Source: an uncultured Oscillospiraceae bacterium
GTDB lineage: Bacteria; Bacillota; Clostridia; Oscillospirales; Oscillospiraceae
Direction: 5' to 3'
Length of the DNA: 39,423 nucleotides
Assembly (NCBI GenBank): GCA_947600025.1
Contig: CANQFY010000011.1
Coordinates: 1-39,423, forward strand
The translations under genes were made by a program, and so were the position numbers. The first letter of the stretch is position 1. Each line of letters opens with the position of its first letter. Shown here piece by piece: positions 1 through 6,976 of this stretch. The notes under the pieces are model-generated. The model ran no database searches and was not told the DNA's origin. It saw only the letters and a list, made by a program, of their open reading frames with translations.

Positions 1-131
1 TTGGCCAGGGACACGGCCACGTTGGCCTCGCCGCCGCCGAAGGAGAACTCCAGGTGATCCGCCTGGACAAAGCGCTCGTAGTTGTAGGGCTGGAGCCGAA
101 CCATCAGCTCGCCGAAGGTGATAACTCTCAT
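1..131 (-). CDS. kdgK: PfkB-family sugar kinase, probable 2-keto-3-deoxygluconate kinase (N-terminal 43 residues only)
   Basis: Only the 5' end is inside the window; the gene runs off the left edge. The protein begins MRVITFGELMVRL and soon has the glycine-rich stretch FGGGEANVAVSLA, typical of the N-terminal substrate-binding region of PfkB/ribokinase-type kinases. Placement directly behind KDPG aldolase makes 2-keto-3-deoxygluconate kinase the likely activity: it would make KDPG, which the aldolase then splits. The ATG overlaps the aldolase stop codon (ATGA, 128-131), and a GGAGG lies about 8 nt upstream inside the aldolase gene, so translation is probably coupled. The family is clear from the visible part; the exact sugar is an inference from context. 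Confidence 0.8.
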   Translation of the reverse strand, partial: MRVITFGELMVRLQPYNYERFVQADHLEFSFGGGEANVAVSLA

Positions 132-772
132 TTCTTTCTAGCCTCCTTGACGATCTCCACGGATTTTTCGCACAGCTTGGTGATCTTGTCCCATTCGCCG
201 TTTTCGATCAGGTCGGCGGTGACCATGTAGCTGCCGCCGCAGGCGCAGATCACGGGGCTGGCGGCGTAGTCCGCCAGATTCTTCAGGCTGATGCCGCCGG
301 TGGGCATGACCTTGAACATGGGGAAGGGGGCGGACATGGCCTTGATCTTGGCCAGGCCGCCGGACTGCTCGGCGGGGAAGAATTTCAGGACCTCCAGGCC
401 CAGCTTATAGGCGGTGTGATAATCGGTGGGGGTGGTGCAGCCGGGGAAGATGGTGACGCCCTTTTCCTGGCAGTAGCGGACGATGTCCGGATCCAGGCCG
501 GGGGTGACGATGAATTTGGCCCCGGCGGCCAGCGCCTCGTCCACCTGCTTGGTGGTGAGGACGGTTCCCGCGCCCACCAGCATCTCCGGGAAGCTCTCGG
601 ACATAATGCGGATGGCGTCGGCCGCGCCGGCAGCCCGGAAGGTGACCTCCGCCACCGGCACGCCGCCTTCGATCAGAGCCTTAGCCAGGGGCGCGGCGTC
701 CCGAGTGGGATGGTTCAGCTTGATCACCGGAACCACGCCGATTTGACTGATTTTCTGCTGTAATTCGTTCAT
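128..772 (-). CDS. eda: 2-keto-3-deoxy-6-phosphogluconate (KDPG) aldolase
   Basis: 214-residue class I aldolase of the KDPG/KHG family, which splits KDPG into pyruvate and glyceraldehyde-3-phosphate in Entner-Doudoroff or hexuronate breakdown. The conserved catalytic glutamate is E42 in VAEVTFR and the Schiff-base lysine is K130 in LKFFPAE. The phosphate-binding glycine motifs GAGTV and MPTGGIS are present. I chose the ATG at 772 because GGAGGAGATCGC sits directly before it; an upstream in-frame start would add 12 unconserved residues. Length is normal for the family. It is the first gene of a minus-strand operon with the sugar kinase and has a near-consensus promoter about 90 bp upstream. 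The operon suggests use of uronic acids or related sugars. Confidence 0.93.
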   Translation of the reverse strand: MNELQQKISQIGVVPVIKLNHPTRDAAPLAKALIEGGVPVAEVTFRAAGAADAIRIMSESFPEMLVGAGTVLTTKQVDEALAAGAKFIVTPGLDPDIVRYCQEKGVTIFPGCTTPTDYHTAYKLGLEVLKFFPAEQSGGLAKIKAMSAPFPMFKVMPTGGISLKNLADYAASPVICACGGSYMVTADLIENGEWDKITKLCEKSVEIVKEARKK

Positions 773-866
773 GCGATCTCCTCCTATGTAATGATTTGAG
801 AGAAACAAATAAAATCCGCCGGGCAGAGAACGGGGAATTTAGTCAGCCTGCCCATATTTCTCCTTC

Positions 867-895
867 ATTATAACGGAAAAAACCGCCTGTGTCAA
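867..895 (-). promoter_or_regulatory. Sigma-A promoter for the eda-kdgK operon
   Basis: On the minus strand TTGACA (895-890), a 17-bp spacer and TATAAT (872-867) match the consensus exactly. Transcription would begin near 860 and leave a leader of about 88 nt before eda. No clear operator palindrome was seen. Confidence 0.85.
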
Positions 896-1033
896 TTCCA
901 TTTCCCGGCATTTCCATGGACGATCCGGGAGAAAAAACCGGGAAAAACCGATGCGTTCCGTCTCCCGCGCCCAGCCGCCCCTTGGGGGCCAACGGATGGA
1001 TGCCGGAGGCGGGACGTACCGCTTCCCGGGGGA

Positions 1034-1052
1034 GGGGGCCGGAAGGGCCCCC
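1034..1052 (-). terminator. GC-rich hairpin downstream of spo0A
   Basis: GGGGGCC (1034-1040) pairs with GGCCCCC (1046-1052) around a 5-nt loop, 16 bp past the spo0A stop. No T-run follows on the minus strand, so this is at best a weak or factor-dependent terminator. Nothing else was recognised between 896 and 1067. Confidence 0.4.
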
Positions 1053-1067
1053 GAAACGGCGGCGGAT

Positions 1068-1847
1068 TTACAGCTGGGCCGCGTCCGCGCTTTTCAGCTG
1101 CAGCTGCAGCTTGTCCGCGATCAGAGCGATGAACTCGGAATTGGTGGGCTTTCCCTTGGTGTTGGATACGGTGTAGCCGAAGAACCGCTGCAAGGTGTCC
1201 AGATCTCCCCGGTCCCAGGCCACCTCGATGGCGTGGCGGATGGCCCGCTCCACCCGGGACGGGGTGGTGGCGAAGGTCTTTGCCACCTGGGGATAGAGGA
1301 CCTTGGTGATGGCGTTGATCACGTCCATATCCCCCACGGCAATGATGATGGCCTCCCTCAGATATTGATAGCCCTTGATGTGGGCGGGTACGCCGATCTC
1401 ATGGATGATGTTGGTGACCATGGTCTCGATGCTGGCCTTGTCCGGGCGGCGGCTCAGATTGGTCCGGCGGTTCTCCCCACCCCGGATCTCTTCCAGCCGT
1501 TCCACCAGCGCGGTCATATCGCAGGGCTTGAGCATCAGGTATCTGGCCCCCAGATTGGCGGCGGCGGAGGCGACATACTCCGTCACGAAGCCGGAGGTGG
1601 CCAGGGTAACCGGCCGGTGCTCCATGCCGGAAATGGCCTTGAGAACGCTGATCCCGTCCCGCTTGGAAAGCATCAGATCCAGCACCAGCACGTCCGGCTT
1701 CCGCTCGGAGACCATGCGGATGGCCTGCTCCCCATCCCCCGCCGTCCCCAGGACCTGGAAGCCGCCGGCCCGTTGCAGCTCAGCGGTCAGACTGGCGCAG
1801 AATTCTTCCGTATTGTCCGCAATGATCACGGTTGTACAGTTGTCCAT
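1068..1847 (-). CDS. spo0A: Spo0A, master response regulator of sporulation
   Basis: 259-residue response regulator. The N-terminal receiver domain (about 1-125) has acidic residue D11, the phospho-acceptor D57 in LVLDLML, and K107 in LMLKP. The C-terminal effector domain contains the Spo0A hallmark [19 protein letters not shown] and the recognition-helix region [17 protein letters not shown]. Phosphorylated Spo0A binds TGTCGAA-type 0A boxes and controls entry into sporulation. I chose the ATG at 1847, which follows AGGAGAGG with 5-nt spacing; an in-frame ATG at 1865 is also possible. In many Firmicutes spo0A follows spoIVB; here it has its own promoter and no such neighbour. Its presence identifies a spore-former, or a recent descendant of one. 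Confidence 0.96.
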   Translation of the reverse strand: MDNCTTVIIADNTEEFCASLTAELQRAGGFQVLGTAGDGEQAIRMVSERKPDVLVLDLMLSKRDGISVLKAISGMEHRPVTLATSGFVTEYVASAAANLGARYLMLKPCDMTALVERLEEIRGGENRRTNLSRRPDKASIETMVTNIIHEIGVPAHIKGYQYLREAIIIAVGDMDVINAITKVLYPQVAKTFATTPSRVERAIRHAIEVAWDRGDLDTLQRFFGYTVSNTKGKPTNSEFIALIADKLQLQLKSADAAQL

Positions 1848-1916
1848 AACATCCTCTCCTGACATATGAAATTTCTCCCCGTGCCCGTGGTGCTGCCACC
1901 GGGCTGCGACAAATAT

Positions 1917-1945
1917 AATTTAGCATAAGAAAACACTTTTTTCAA
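1917..1945 (-). promoter_or_regulatory. Sigma-A type promoter for spo0A
   Basis: Minus strand TTGAAA (1945-1940), 17-bp spacer, TAAATT (1922-1917). It lies about 70 bp upstream of the chosen spo0A start. A sigma-H promoter, known for spo0A in Bacillus, was not clearly seen. Confidence 0.65.
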
Positions 1946-2016
1946 GGAAAAACCTAAACAATCGTTCGGGAAAAAGTTTGGTTTTCAGACAAAAACCACG
2001 GAAATTCTACAAGAAA

Positions 2017-2033
2017 CGTCGAAAAATGTCGAA
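2017..2033 (+). promoter_or_regulatory. Tandem 0A-box-like sites between spo0A and pepF
   Basis: CGTCGAA (2017-2023) and TGTCGAA (2027-2033) lie in the same orientation exactly 10 bp apart, one helical turn. The second matches the Spo0A box core exactly; the first differs at one base. They sit in the shared regulatory region, about 70 bp upstream of the spo0A -35 and about 36 bp upstream of the pepF -35. Autoregulation by Spo0A is the simplest reading, but pepF could also be the target. Confidence 0.5.
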
Positions 2034-2068
2034 AAGTAGGGAGAACCGGAAAAATCAAACCGGGCCAG

Positions 2069-2097
2069 TTGACGAAACCTTGCCGCTGTTGTAGAAT
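2069..2097 (+). promoter_or_regulatory. Sigma-A promoter for the pepF-M18 operon
   Basis: TTGACG (2069-2074), 17-bp spacer, TAGAAT (2092-2097). An AAAGGAG ribosome binding site follows before the pepF ATG at 2129. Confidence 0.75.
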
Positions 2098-2128
2098 AGG
2101 TACGTCTTTTTGAAAGGAGCGATTCGCT

Positions 2129-3892
2129 ATGAACGATGTTTGGAATTTGGAACCGATCTACCATGGCTTTGACGACCCCGCTTTCGCCCGGGACTATGAA
2201 ACCGGCAAGGCTTTGATTGCCCAGTTCGCCGCCTTCGCGGAGAGCCTGCCAGAGCGGGCGCCCGCCCAGGCCCTCCGGGAGGGCGTGGCCCTGGAGGAGA
2301 AGATCTCCGCCATTGTAGGGAAGATGGCGGGCTACGCCTCCCTGCGCCAGTCCGCCAATACCAAGGACCCGGAGGCCGGTTCTCAGTTGGGCCGGATCAT
2401 GCAGCTGTTCAGCGGCTTGGCGGGCCCCCGGGCCGCCTACCAGGACTGGGCGGGAAAGCTGCCGGATTTGATGGACCTGGTGCTGGGTGATCCGGAGCTA
2501 AAGGACTATGCCTACCGCTTTTCCAACCTGGCGGAGAACAGCGCCTATCTGCTGCCCGGTCGGGGCGAGGAGATCGCCGCCAAGCTGGGCATGTCCGGCG
2601 GGGACGCCTGGAGCGACTTGCAGCAATACCTGACCAGCACCGTGCCGGTGACCTACCGGGGGAAGCGGACCAATCTCTCTACCATTCGGAATCTGGCTTA
2701 CGACCCGGATCCACAGGTGCGGAAGGACGCCTACGAGGCGGAGATCGCCTGCTATGAGCGGATCGCCGACCCGGTGGCCTATGCCCTGAACTCCATCAAG
2801 CTGGAAACCATCTCCGACTGCCAGCTCCGGGGCTACGCCTCCCCGCTGGAGCGGACCTTAAAGCACGCCCATATGAAGCGGGAGACCCTGGACGCCATGT
2901 TCTCCGCCATCGACGAGTACCTGCCCAAATTCTGGAAGTACCTGAAGACCAAGGCCAAGGCTCTGGGCCACGAAAACGGCCTGCCCTGGTATGATCTGTT
3001 CGCGCCTGTGGGCGCCGCCTCCACCACCTTTACCGCCCAGGACGCCCGGGACTATCTGGTGAATCTCTTCGCCGGGTTCGATCAGGAGCTGTCCGACATG
3101 GTGGCCCGGGCGTTCGACAACGCCTGGATCGACTTCTATCCCCGGGACGGCAAGGCCGGCGGGGCCTTCTGCGCCAGCGTGGAGTGCCTGGGGGAGAGCC
3201 GGATCCTGACCAATTTCGACGGGATGTTCACCGACGTGGTCACCTTGGCCCATGAGCTGGGCCACGCCTTCCACAACCAGTGCATCCGGGACCACCGGCC
3301 CATGAACCACGGCTATTCCATGCCCGTGGCGGAGACCGCCTCCACCTTCAACGAGTGCGTGGTCATGGCCTCCGCGATCCAGGCGGCCAAGGACGAAGCG
3401 GAGAAGCTGAACCTGATCGAGTCCCAGCTCCAGGACGCTACCCAGGTGATTTGCGACATCTATTCCCGCTACCGCTTTGAGACCATGGTGTTCGAAAACC
3501 GGGAGGAGCGGTTTATGCACGCCCCCACCCTCTGCGATTTTATGTTAACCGCCCAGAAGCAGTCCTACGGCGACGGTCTGGATCATAGCTGCCTGCACCC
3601 CTATATGTGGGTGTGCAAGAGCCACTACTATGGCCCCACCTTCTACAACTTCCCCTATGCCTTCGGCGCGCTGTTCGCCCGGGGTCTGTACGCCCAGTAC
3701 GAAAAGGAGGGCGCCGCCTTCGTGCCCAAGTACAAGCGGCTGCTCCACACCACCCCCATTGCCTCCGTGGAGGACGCCGCCCAGGTGGCCGGCATCGATC
3801 TGACGGACGGGAACTTCTGGCGGGGCGCTCTGGATACCATCGCGGAGCAGATCGACCTGTTCTGCGCACTGGTGGAGGGTGGCCGTGGATAA
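2129..3892 (+). CDS. pepF: Oligoendopeptidase F family zinc peptidase (M3B)
   Basis: 587-residue cytoplasmic metallopeptidase that would cut short peptides into smaller ones. The zinc motif is H375-E-L-G-H379 (AHELGHAFHNQ); the third ligand is probably the glutamate in AETAST, near residue 402. No signal peptide or membrane segment is visible. The length is typical of PepF (about 600). The start has a clear AAAGGAG site and a good promoter. The stop overlaps the next gene, an M18 aminopeptidase, so the two form a peptide-degrading unit in which endopeptidase products can be trimmed from their N-termini. Possible 0A boxes upstream raise the question of stationary-phase control. Confidence 0.93.
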   Translation: MNDVWNLEPIYHGFDDPAFARDYETGKALIAQFAAFAESLPERAPAQALREGVALEEKISAIVGKMAGYASLRQSANTKDPEAGSQLGRIMQLFSGLAGPRAAYQDWAGKLPDLMDLVLGDPELKDYAYRFSNLAENSAYLLPGRGEEIAAKLGMSGGDAWSDLQQYLTSTVPVTYRGKRTNLSTIRNLAYDPDPQVRKDAYEAEIACYERIADPVAYALNSIKLETISDCQLRGYASPLERTLKHAHMKRETLDAMFSAIDEYLPKFWKYLKTKAKALGHENGLPWYDLFAPVGAASTTFTAQDARDYLVNLFAGFDQELSDMVARAFDNAWIDFYPRDGKAGGAFCASVECLGESRILTNFDGMFTDVVTLAHELGHAFHNQCIRDHRPMNHGYSMPVAETASTFNECVVMASAIQAAKDEAEKLNLIESQLQDATQVICDIYSRYRFETMVFENREERFMHAPTLCDFMLTAQKQSYGDGLDHSCLHPYMWVCKSHYYGPTFYNFPYAFGALFARGLYAQYEKEGAAFVPKYKRLLHTTPIASVEDAAQVAGIDLTDGNFWRGALDTIAEQIDLFCALVEGGRG

Positions 3893-5165
3893 GAGAACCG
3901 TTGGACTGCTGAATTATCTGGGCGCTGCCCACAGCGCCTATCACGCCATTGATCTTTTGGTCAAGGAGTTGACTAAAGCGGGCTACTCCCGCCTGGCGGA
4001 GGAGGAGGACTGGGACATCGTCCCCGGCGGGAAGTATTTCCTGACCCGGAACAGCACCAGCCTCATTGCCTTCCGCACCCCCACCGGGAATCCCAAGGGC
4101 TTTCTGATGAGCGCCAGCCATTCCGACCGGCCCACCTTGAAGGTGAAGGAGAACGGGGAGCTGGTGAGCAATTACACCCGCCTTGCCGTGGAAAAATACG
4201 GTGGGCTGTTGATCGCCCCTTGGTTGGACCGGCCATTGTCCCTGGCGGGCCGGGCCCTGATCCAGACTCCCGAGGGCATTGAGGGTCGGCTGGTGGACAT
4301 CGACCGGGATCTGCTGCTGATCCCCAACGTGGCGATCCACATGAACCGGAAGGCCAACGACGGCTACGTTTGGAACCTGGCGGTGGACACCCTGCCCCTG
4401 ATGGGGGGCAAGGACACCGCGGGCGCCTTCCAGCGGCTGCTGGAGCAGACCGCCGGGGGCCCGGTGCTGGGCCACGATCTGTACCTCTACGTCCGTCAGA
4501 AGCCCACGGCCTGGGGCATGGAGGAGGAATTTCTCTCCGCCCAGGGCCTGGACGATCTGGAATGCGCCTGGTGCTGCACCCAGGGCTTCCTGAACGCGGC
4601 GGACAGCGGCAGTGTGCCGGTGCTGTGCGTTTTCGACAGCGAGGAGGTGGGCTCCTGCACTGCCCAGGGCGCGGATTCCGAGCTGCTGGAGGGCACTTTA
4701 GAGCGGATCAGCAAGGGCCTGGGGGTCAATCCCCGGCGGATGCTGGCCCAGTCCTTCATGGTCTCGGCGGACAATGCCCACGCCGTCCATCCCAACCACC
4801 CGGAGTACGCCGACCCGGCCAACGCGCCGGTGCTTAACGGCGGGATCGTGCTGAAATTCAACGCCGGCCAGCGGTACACCACCGACGGCCTCTCCGCCGC
4901 CATTTTCCGGAAGGTCTGCCATATGGCGGACGTGCCCACCCAGACCTACTATAACCGCCCGGATATCTCCGGCGGGTACACCCTGGGCCGGATCTCCCTG
5001 AACCACGTCAGCGTGGCCACGGCGGACATCGGCCTGCCCCAGCTGGCGATGCACTCCTGCTACGAGACCGCCGGGGTGAAGGACGCATTGTACCTGGAGG
5101 AGGCCATGGCCAAGTATTACTCCTGCACCCTGGGCTTCTGGGACAGCTGCATCTCCCTGGGATGA
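3885..5165 (+). CDS. M18 family (aspartyl) aminopeptidase
   Basis: 426-residue zinc aminopeptidase related to aspartyl aminopeptidase (ApeB/DnpEP type), releasing N-terminal acidic residues from peptides in the cytoplasm. Visible metal-site motifs are SHSD (H79/D81), DSEEVGS (E253/E254), HAVHPNHPE and a C-terminal LAMHSCYE. I chose the GTG at 3885 because GGAGG at 3874-3878 leaves a 6-nt gap; a GTG at 3879 would leave none. The gene overlaps pepF by 8 bp in a different frame, which points to translational coupling. The exact residue preference cannot be read from the sequence. Confidence 0.88.
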   Translation: MDKRTVGLLNYLGAAHSAYHAIDLLVKELTKAGYSRLAEEEDWDIVPGGKYFLTRNSTSLIAFRTPTGNPKGFLMSASHSDRPTLKVKENGELVSNYTRLAVEKYGGLLIAPWLDRPLSLAGRALIQTPEGIEGRLVDIDRDLLLIPNVAIHMNRKANDGYVWNLAVDTLPLMGGKDTAGAFQRLLEQTAGGPVLGHDLYLYVRQKPTAWGMEEEFLSAQGLDDLECAWCCTQGFLNAADSGSVPVLCVFDSEEVGSCTAQGADSELLEGTLERISKGLGVNPRRMLAQSFMVSADNAHAVHPNHPEYADPANAPVLNGGIVLKFNAGQRYTTDGLSAAIFRKVCHMADVPTQTYYNRPDISGGYTLGRISLNHVSVATADIGLPQLAMHSCYETAGVKDALYLEEAMAKYYSCTLGFWDSCISLG

Positions 5166-5202
5166 GCAAATTGCCCAAATTATATGCAAATACATTCACT
5201 TT

Positions 5203-5239
5203 TTCGACACTTGCGCTAAATCCCATCCTATGATATAAT
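5203..5239 (+). promoter_or_regulatory. Promoter for the ABC ATPase gene with an adjacent 0A-box-like site
   Basis: TTGCGC (5211-5216), a 17-bp spacer and TATAAT (5234-5239) form a sigma-A promoter. TTCGACA (5203-5209), the reverse complement of the 0A core TGTCGAA, ends one base before the -35. The position suits a regulator site, but a 7-bp match is expected several times by chance in a window of this size. Confidence 0.6.
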
Positions 5240-5241
5240 GA

Positions 5242-5281
5242 GCCTATCTCGGTGGAGTATGCCTACTCCACATAATAGGCA
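5242..5281 (+). promoter_or_regulatory. Palindromic operator or alternating hairpin at the transcription start
   Basis: GTGGAGTA (5252-5259) and TACTCCAC (5264-5271) form a perfect 8-bp inverted repeat around TGCC. TGCCTA (5260-5265) can instead pair with TAGGCA (5276-5281), and GCCTAT (5242-5247) with ATAGGC (5275-5280). The pairings exclude each other in part. Because the -10 ends at 5239, this could be a repressor operator at the start site, or the first part of a switching RNA leader. Confidence 0.45.
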
Positions 5282-5295
5282 CATTCCGCCAAAAA

Positions 5296-5426
5296 AGGAG
5301 GAATATAAAAATACCGCTTGACTCGCGGTGCGGCAGTGTGGAGACCTGCCGTAATGCAGTGCCGCTTTATTCATCGGCGGCTGCGAGAACGTACATTGAG
5401 GATTCAGTACGTTCAGAGTCGGAAGT
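5296..5426 (+). promoter_or_regulatory. Structured leader before the ABC ATPase, with an orphan Shine-Dalgarno
   Basis: AGGAGG at 5296-5301 is the best ribosome binding site nearby, yet no ATG, GTG or TTG lies within 15 nt of it; the real ATG is at 5427, preceded only by GGAAGT. Between them GACTC (5320-5324) pairs with GAGTC (5416-5420) and encloses GCGGCA (5330-5335)/TGCCGC (5360-5365), the competing pair CGGCAG (5331-5336)/CTGCCG (5346-5351), and GAACGTAC (5387-5394)/GTACGTTC (5407-5414). This may be a regulatory RNA, or an insertion of about 116 bp that separated the gene from its original ribosome binding site. Confidence 0.4.
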
Positions 5427-6620
5427 ATGGCAACATTGACCCTGAAGAACATCAAGAAGATCTACCCGTTCAGCGGCGACGACACCAAGAAGAAGAAAAA
5501 GAAGAAGGGCGACGAGCAAGAGGAGAAGAAAGTCAATCTCCAGGTCACGGACAAGGGCGTGGTAGCCGTCCAGGAATTCAATCTGGAGATCCAGGACAAG
5601 GAATTTATCGTCCTGGTGGGCCCCTCCGGCTGCGGCAAGTCCACGACCCTGCGGATGATCGCGGGCCTGGAGGAGATCTCCGAGGGCGAGCTGTACATCG
5701 GCGATCGGCTCGTCAACGACGTGGCCCCCAAGGACCGGGACATCGCCATGGTGTTCCAGAACTACGCGCTGTATCCCCACATGACGGTGTACGACAACAT
5801 GGCCTTTGCCCTGAAGCTGCGCCACACCCCCAAGGCGGAAATCGACAAAAAGGTGAAGGAAGCGGCGGAAATTCTGGACATCACCCAGTACCTGGGCCGG
5901 AAGCCCAAGGCCCTGTCCGGCGGCCAGCGGCAGCGGGTGGCCATTGGCCGGGCCATCGTTCGGAACCCCTCCGTCATGCTGATGGACGAGCCCCTGAGTA
6001 ACCTGGACGCCAAGCTCCGGAACCAGATGCGGGCGGAGATCATCAAGCTGCGGGAACGGATCAATACGACCTTTATCTATGTGACCCACGACCAGACCGA
6101 GGCCATGACCCTGGGGGATCGGATCGTCATCATGAAGGACGGGTTCATCCAGCAGATCGGCACGCCTCAGGAGGTTTTCAACCATCCCTACAACCTGTTC
6201 GTGGCCGGCTTTATCGGCACGCCCCAGATGAACTTCTTCGACGCCCAGCTGGTGAAGGTGAACGGGAAGTACGCCGTGCGGCTGGACAATCTGACGGTGG
6301 AGCTGTCGGAGGACAAGCAGGCGGCGCTGGCGAAGAACAAGGTCGCGGAGCAGGCGGTGACCCTGGGCGTCCGTCCGGAGCATATTTCTCTGGCGGAGAC
6401 GGGCATCGAGGCGAAGGTGGACGTCCACGAGATGATGGGCTCCTCCGTGCACCTGCACGTCACGGCCATGGGGCAGGATGTGGTTCTGGTGGTGTCCACC
6501 ATGAACATGACCGGCGCGGAGATCGAGGCGCTGACCTCCGGTTCCACGGTCCACTTCCAGTTCCAGGGCAACGTCTGCCACGTCTTCAATAAGGAAAACG
6601 GGGTCAATTTGGAAGCTTAA
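5427..6620 (+). CDS. Sugar ABC transporter ATP-binding protein, MsmK/UgpC/MalK type
   Basis: 397-residue cytoplasmic ATPase that would energise carbohydrate ABC importers. Walker A is GPSGCGKST (65-73), Q-loop Q111, signature LSGGQRQR (163-170), Walker B VMLMDEP (183-189), D-loop SNLD, H-loop H221. The C-terminal part (about 240-397) is the TOBE/MalK-like regulatory domain. Permease and binding-protein genes are absent here, as is common for a shared ATPase serving several sugar importers. Odd points are a highly charged insert at about 20-36 (seven lysines in a row, then acidic residues) between the first strand and Walker A, and a weak ribosome binding site after a long structured leader. 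Confidence 0.92.
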   Translation: MATLTLKNIKKIYPFSGDDTKKKKKKKGDEQEEKKVNLQVTDKGVVAVQEFNLEIQDKEFIVLVGPSGCGKSTTLRMIAGLEEISEGELYIGDRLVNDVAPKDRDIAMVFQNYALYPHMTVYDNMAFALKLRHTPKAEIDKKVKEAAEILDITQYLGRKPKALSGGQRQRVAIGRAIVRNPSVMLMDEPLSNLDAKLRNQMRAEIIKLRERINTTFIYVTHDQTEAMTLGDRIVIMKDGFIQQIGTPQEVFNHPYNLFVAGFIGTPQMNFFDAQLVKVNGKYAVRLDNLTVELSEDKQAALAKNKVAEQAVTLGVRPEHISLAETGIEAKVDVHEMMGSSVHLHVTAMGQDVVLVVSTMNMTGAEIEALTSGSTVHFQFQGNVCHVFNKENGVNLEA

Positions 6621-6631
6621 ATTACATTTTT

Positions 6632-6674
6632 CCGGGCGGCGCCTTTCCGCGCCGCCCGGTTTTCATGTTTTTTC
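6632..6674 (+). terminator. Terminator after the ABC ATPase gene
   Basis: An 11-bp GC-rich stem (6632-6642 with 6649-6659) with loop CTTTCC is followed by TTTTCATGTTTTTT, a typical intrinsic terminator. Confidence 0.9.
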
Positions 6675-6808
6675 AGGGCTGCCATTCCGGCCCCGGGGAA
6701 GGGGAAAGTGTCCACAGGTGTATTTAACAGGCGGACGCATGCGGGCTTGTCTTTTTTACAGATACAAATGGCGGTTTTGTAAAAAATGCCTATTTGTGTA
6801 GGTTTCTC

Positions 6809-6951
6809 TTGACAAATCCATGGAAAAGTATTACTCTTTTAACATATGGTCTGAAAAGGGTGTTTCGGGCGGACGGAATCGGGACAGAATCTGTCCGTGG
6901 AGAGCGTTCTCGGGCCCGTTTGAAAGTTGAAAACCATCCTCATTCGAGGAT
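6809..6951 (+). promoter_or_regulatory. glgP promoter and leader with two palindromes
   Basis: TTGACA (6809-6814), 17-bp spacer and TACTCT (6832-6837) make a plausible promoter. The leader holds a perfect palindrome, GGACAGA (6882-6888)-A-TCTGTCC (6890-6896), and a hairpin ATCCTC (6936-6941)/GAGGAT (6946-6951) just upstream of the ribosome binding site. Either could be a regulator site. Nothing was recognised in 6675-6808. Confidence 0.55.
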
Positions 6952-6976
6952 CATTTATAGAATGGGAGAATTGCAT

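Noticed and set aside
5318-6001. Long frame starting at TTG after the AGGAGG in the ABC-ATPase leader
   Set aside because: It runs out of frame through conserved ATPase sequence, and its start is 16 nt from the ribosome binding site.
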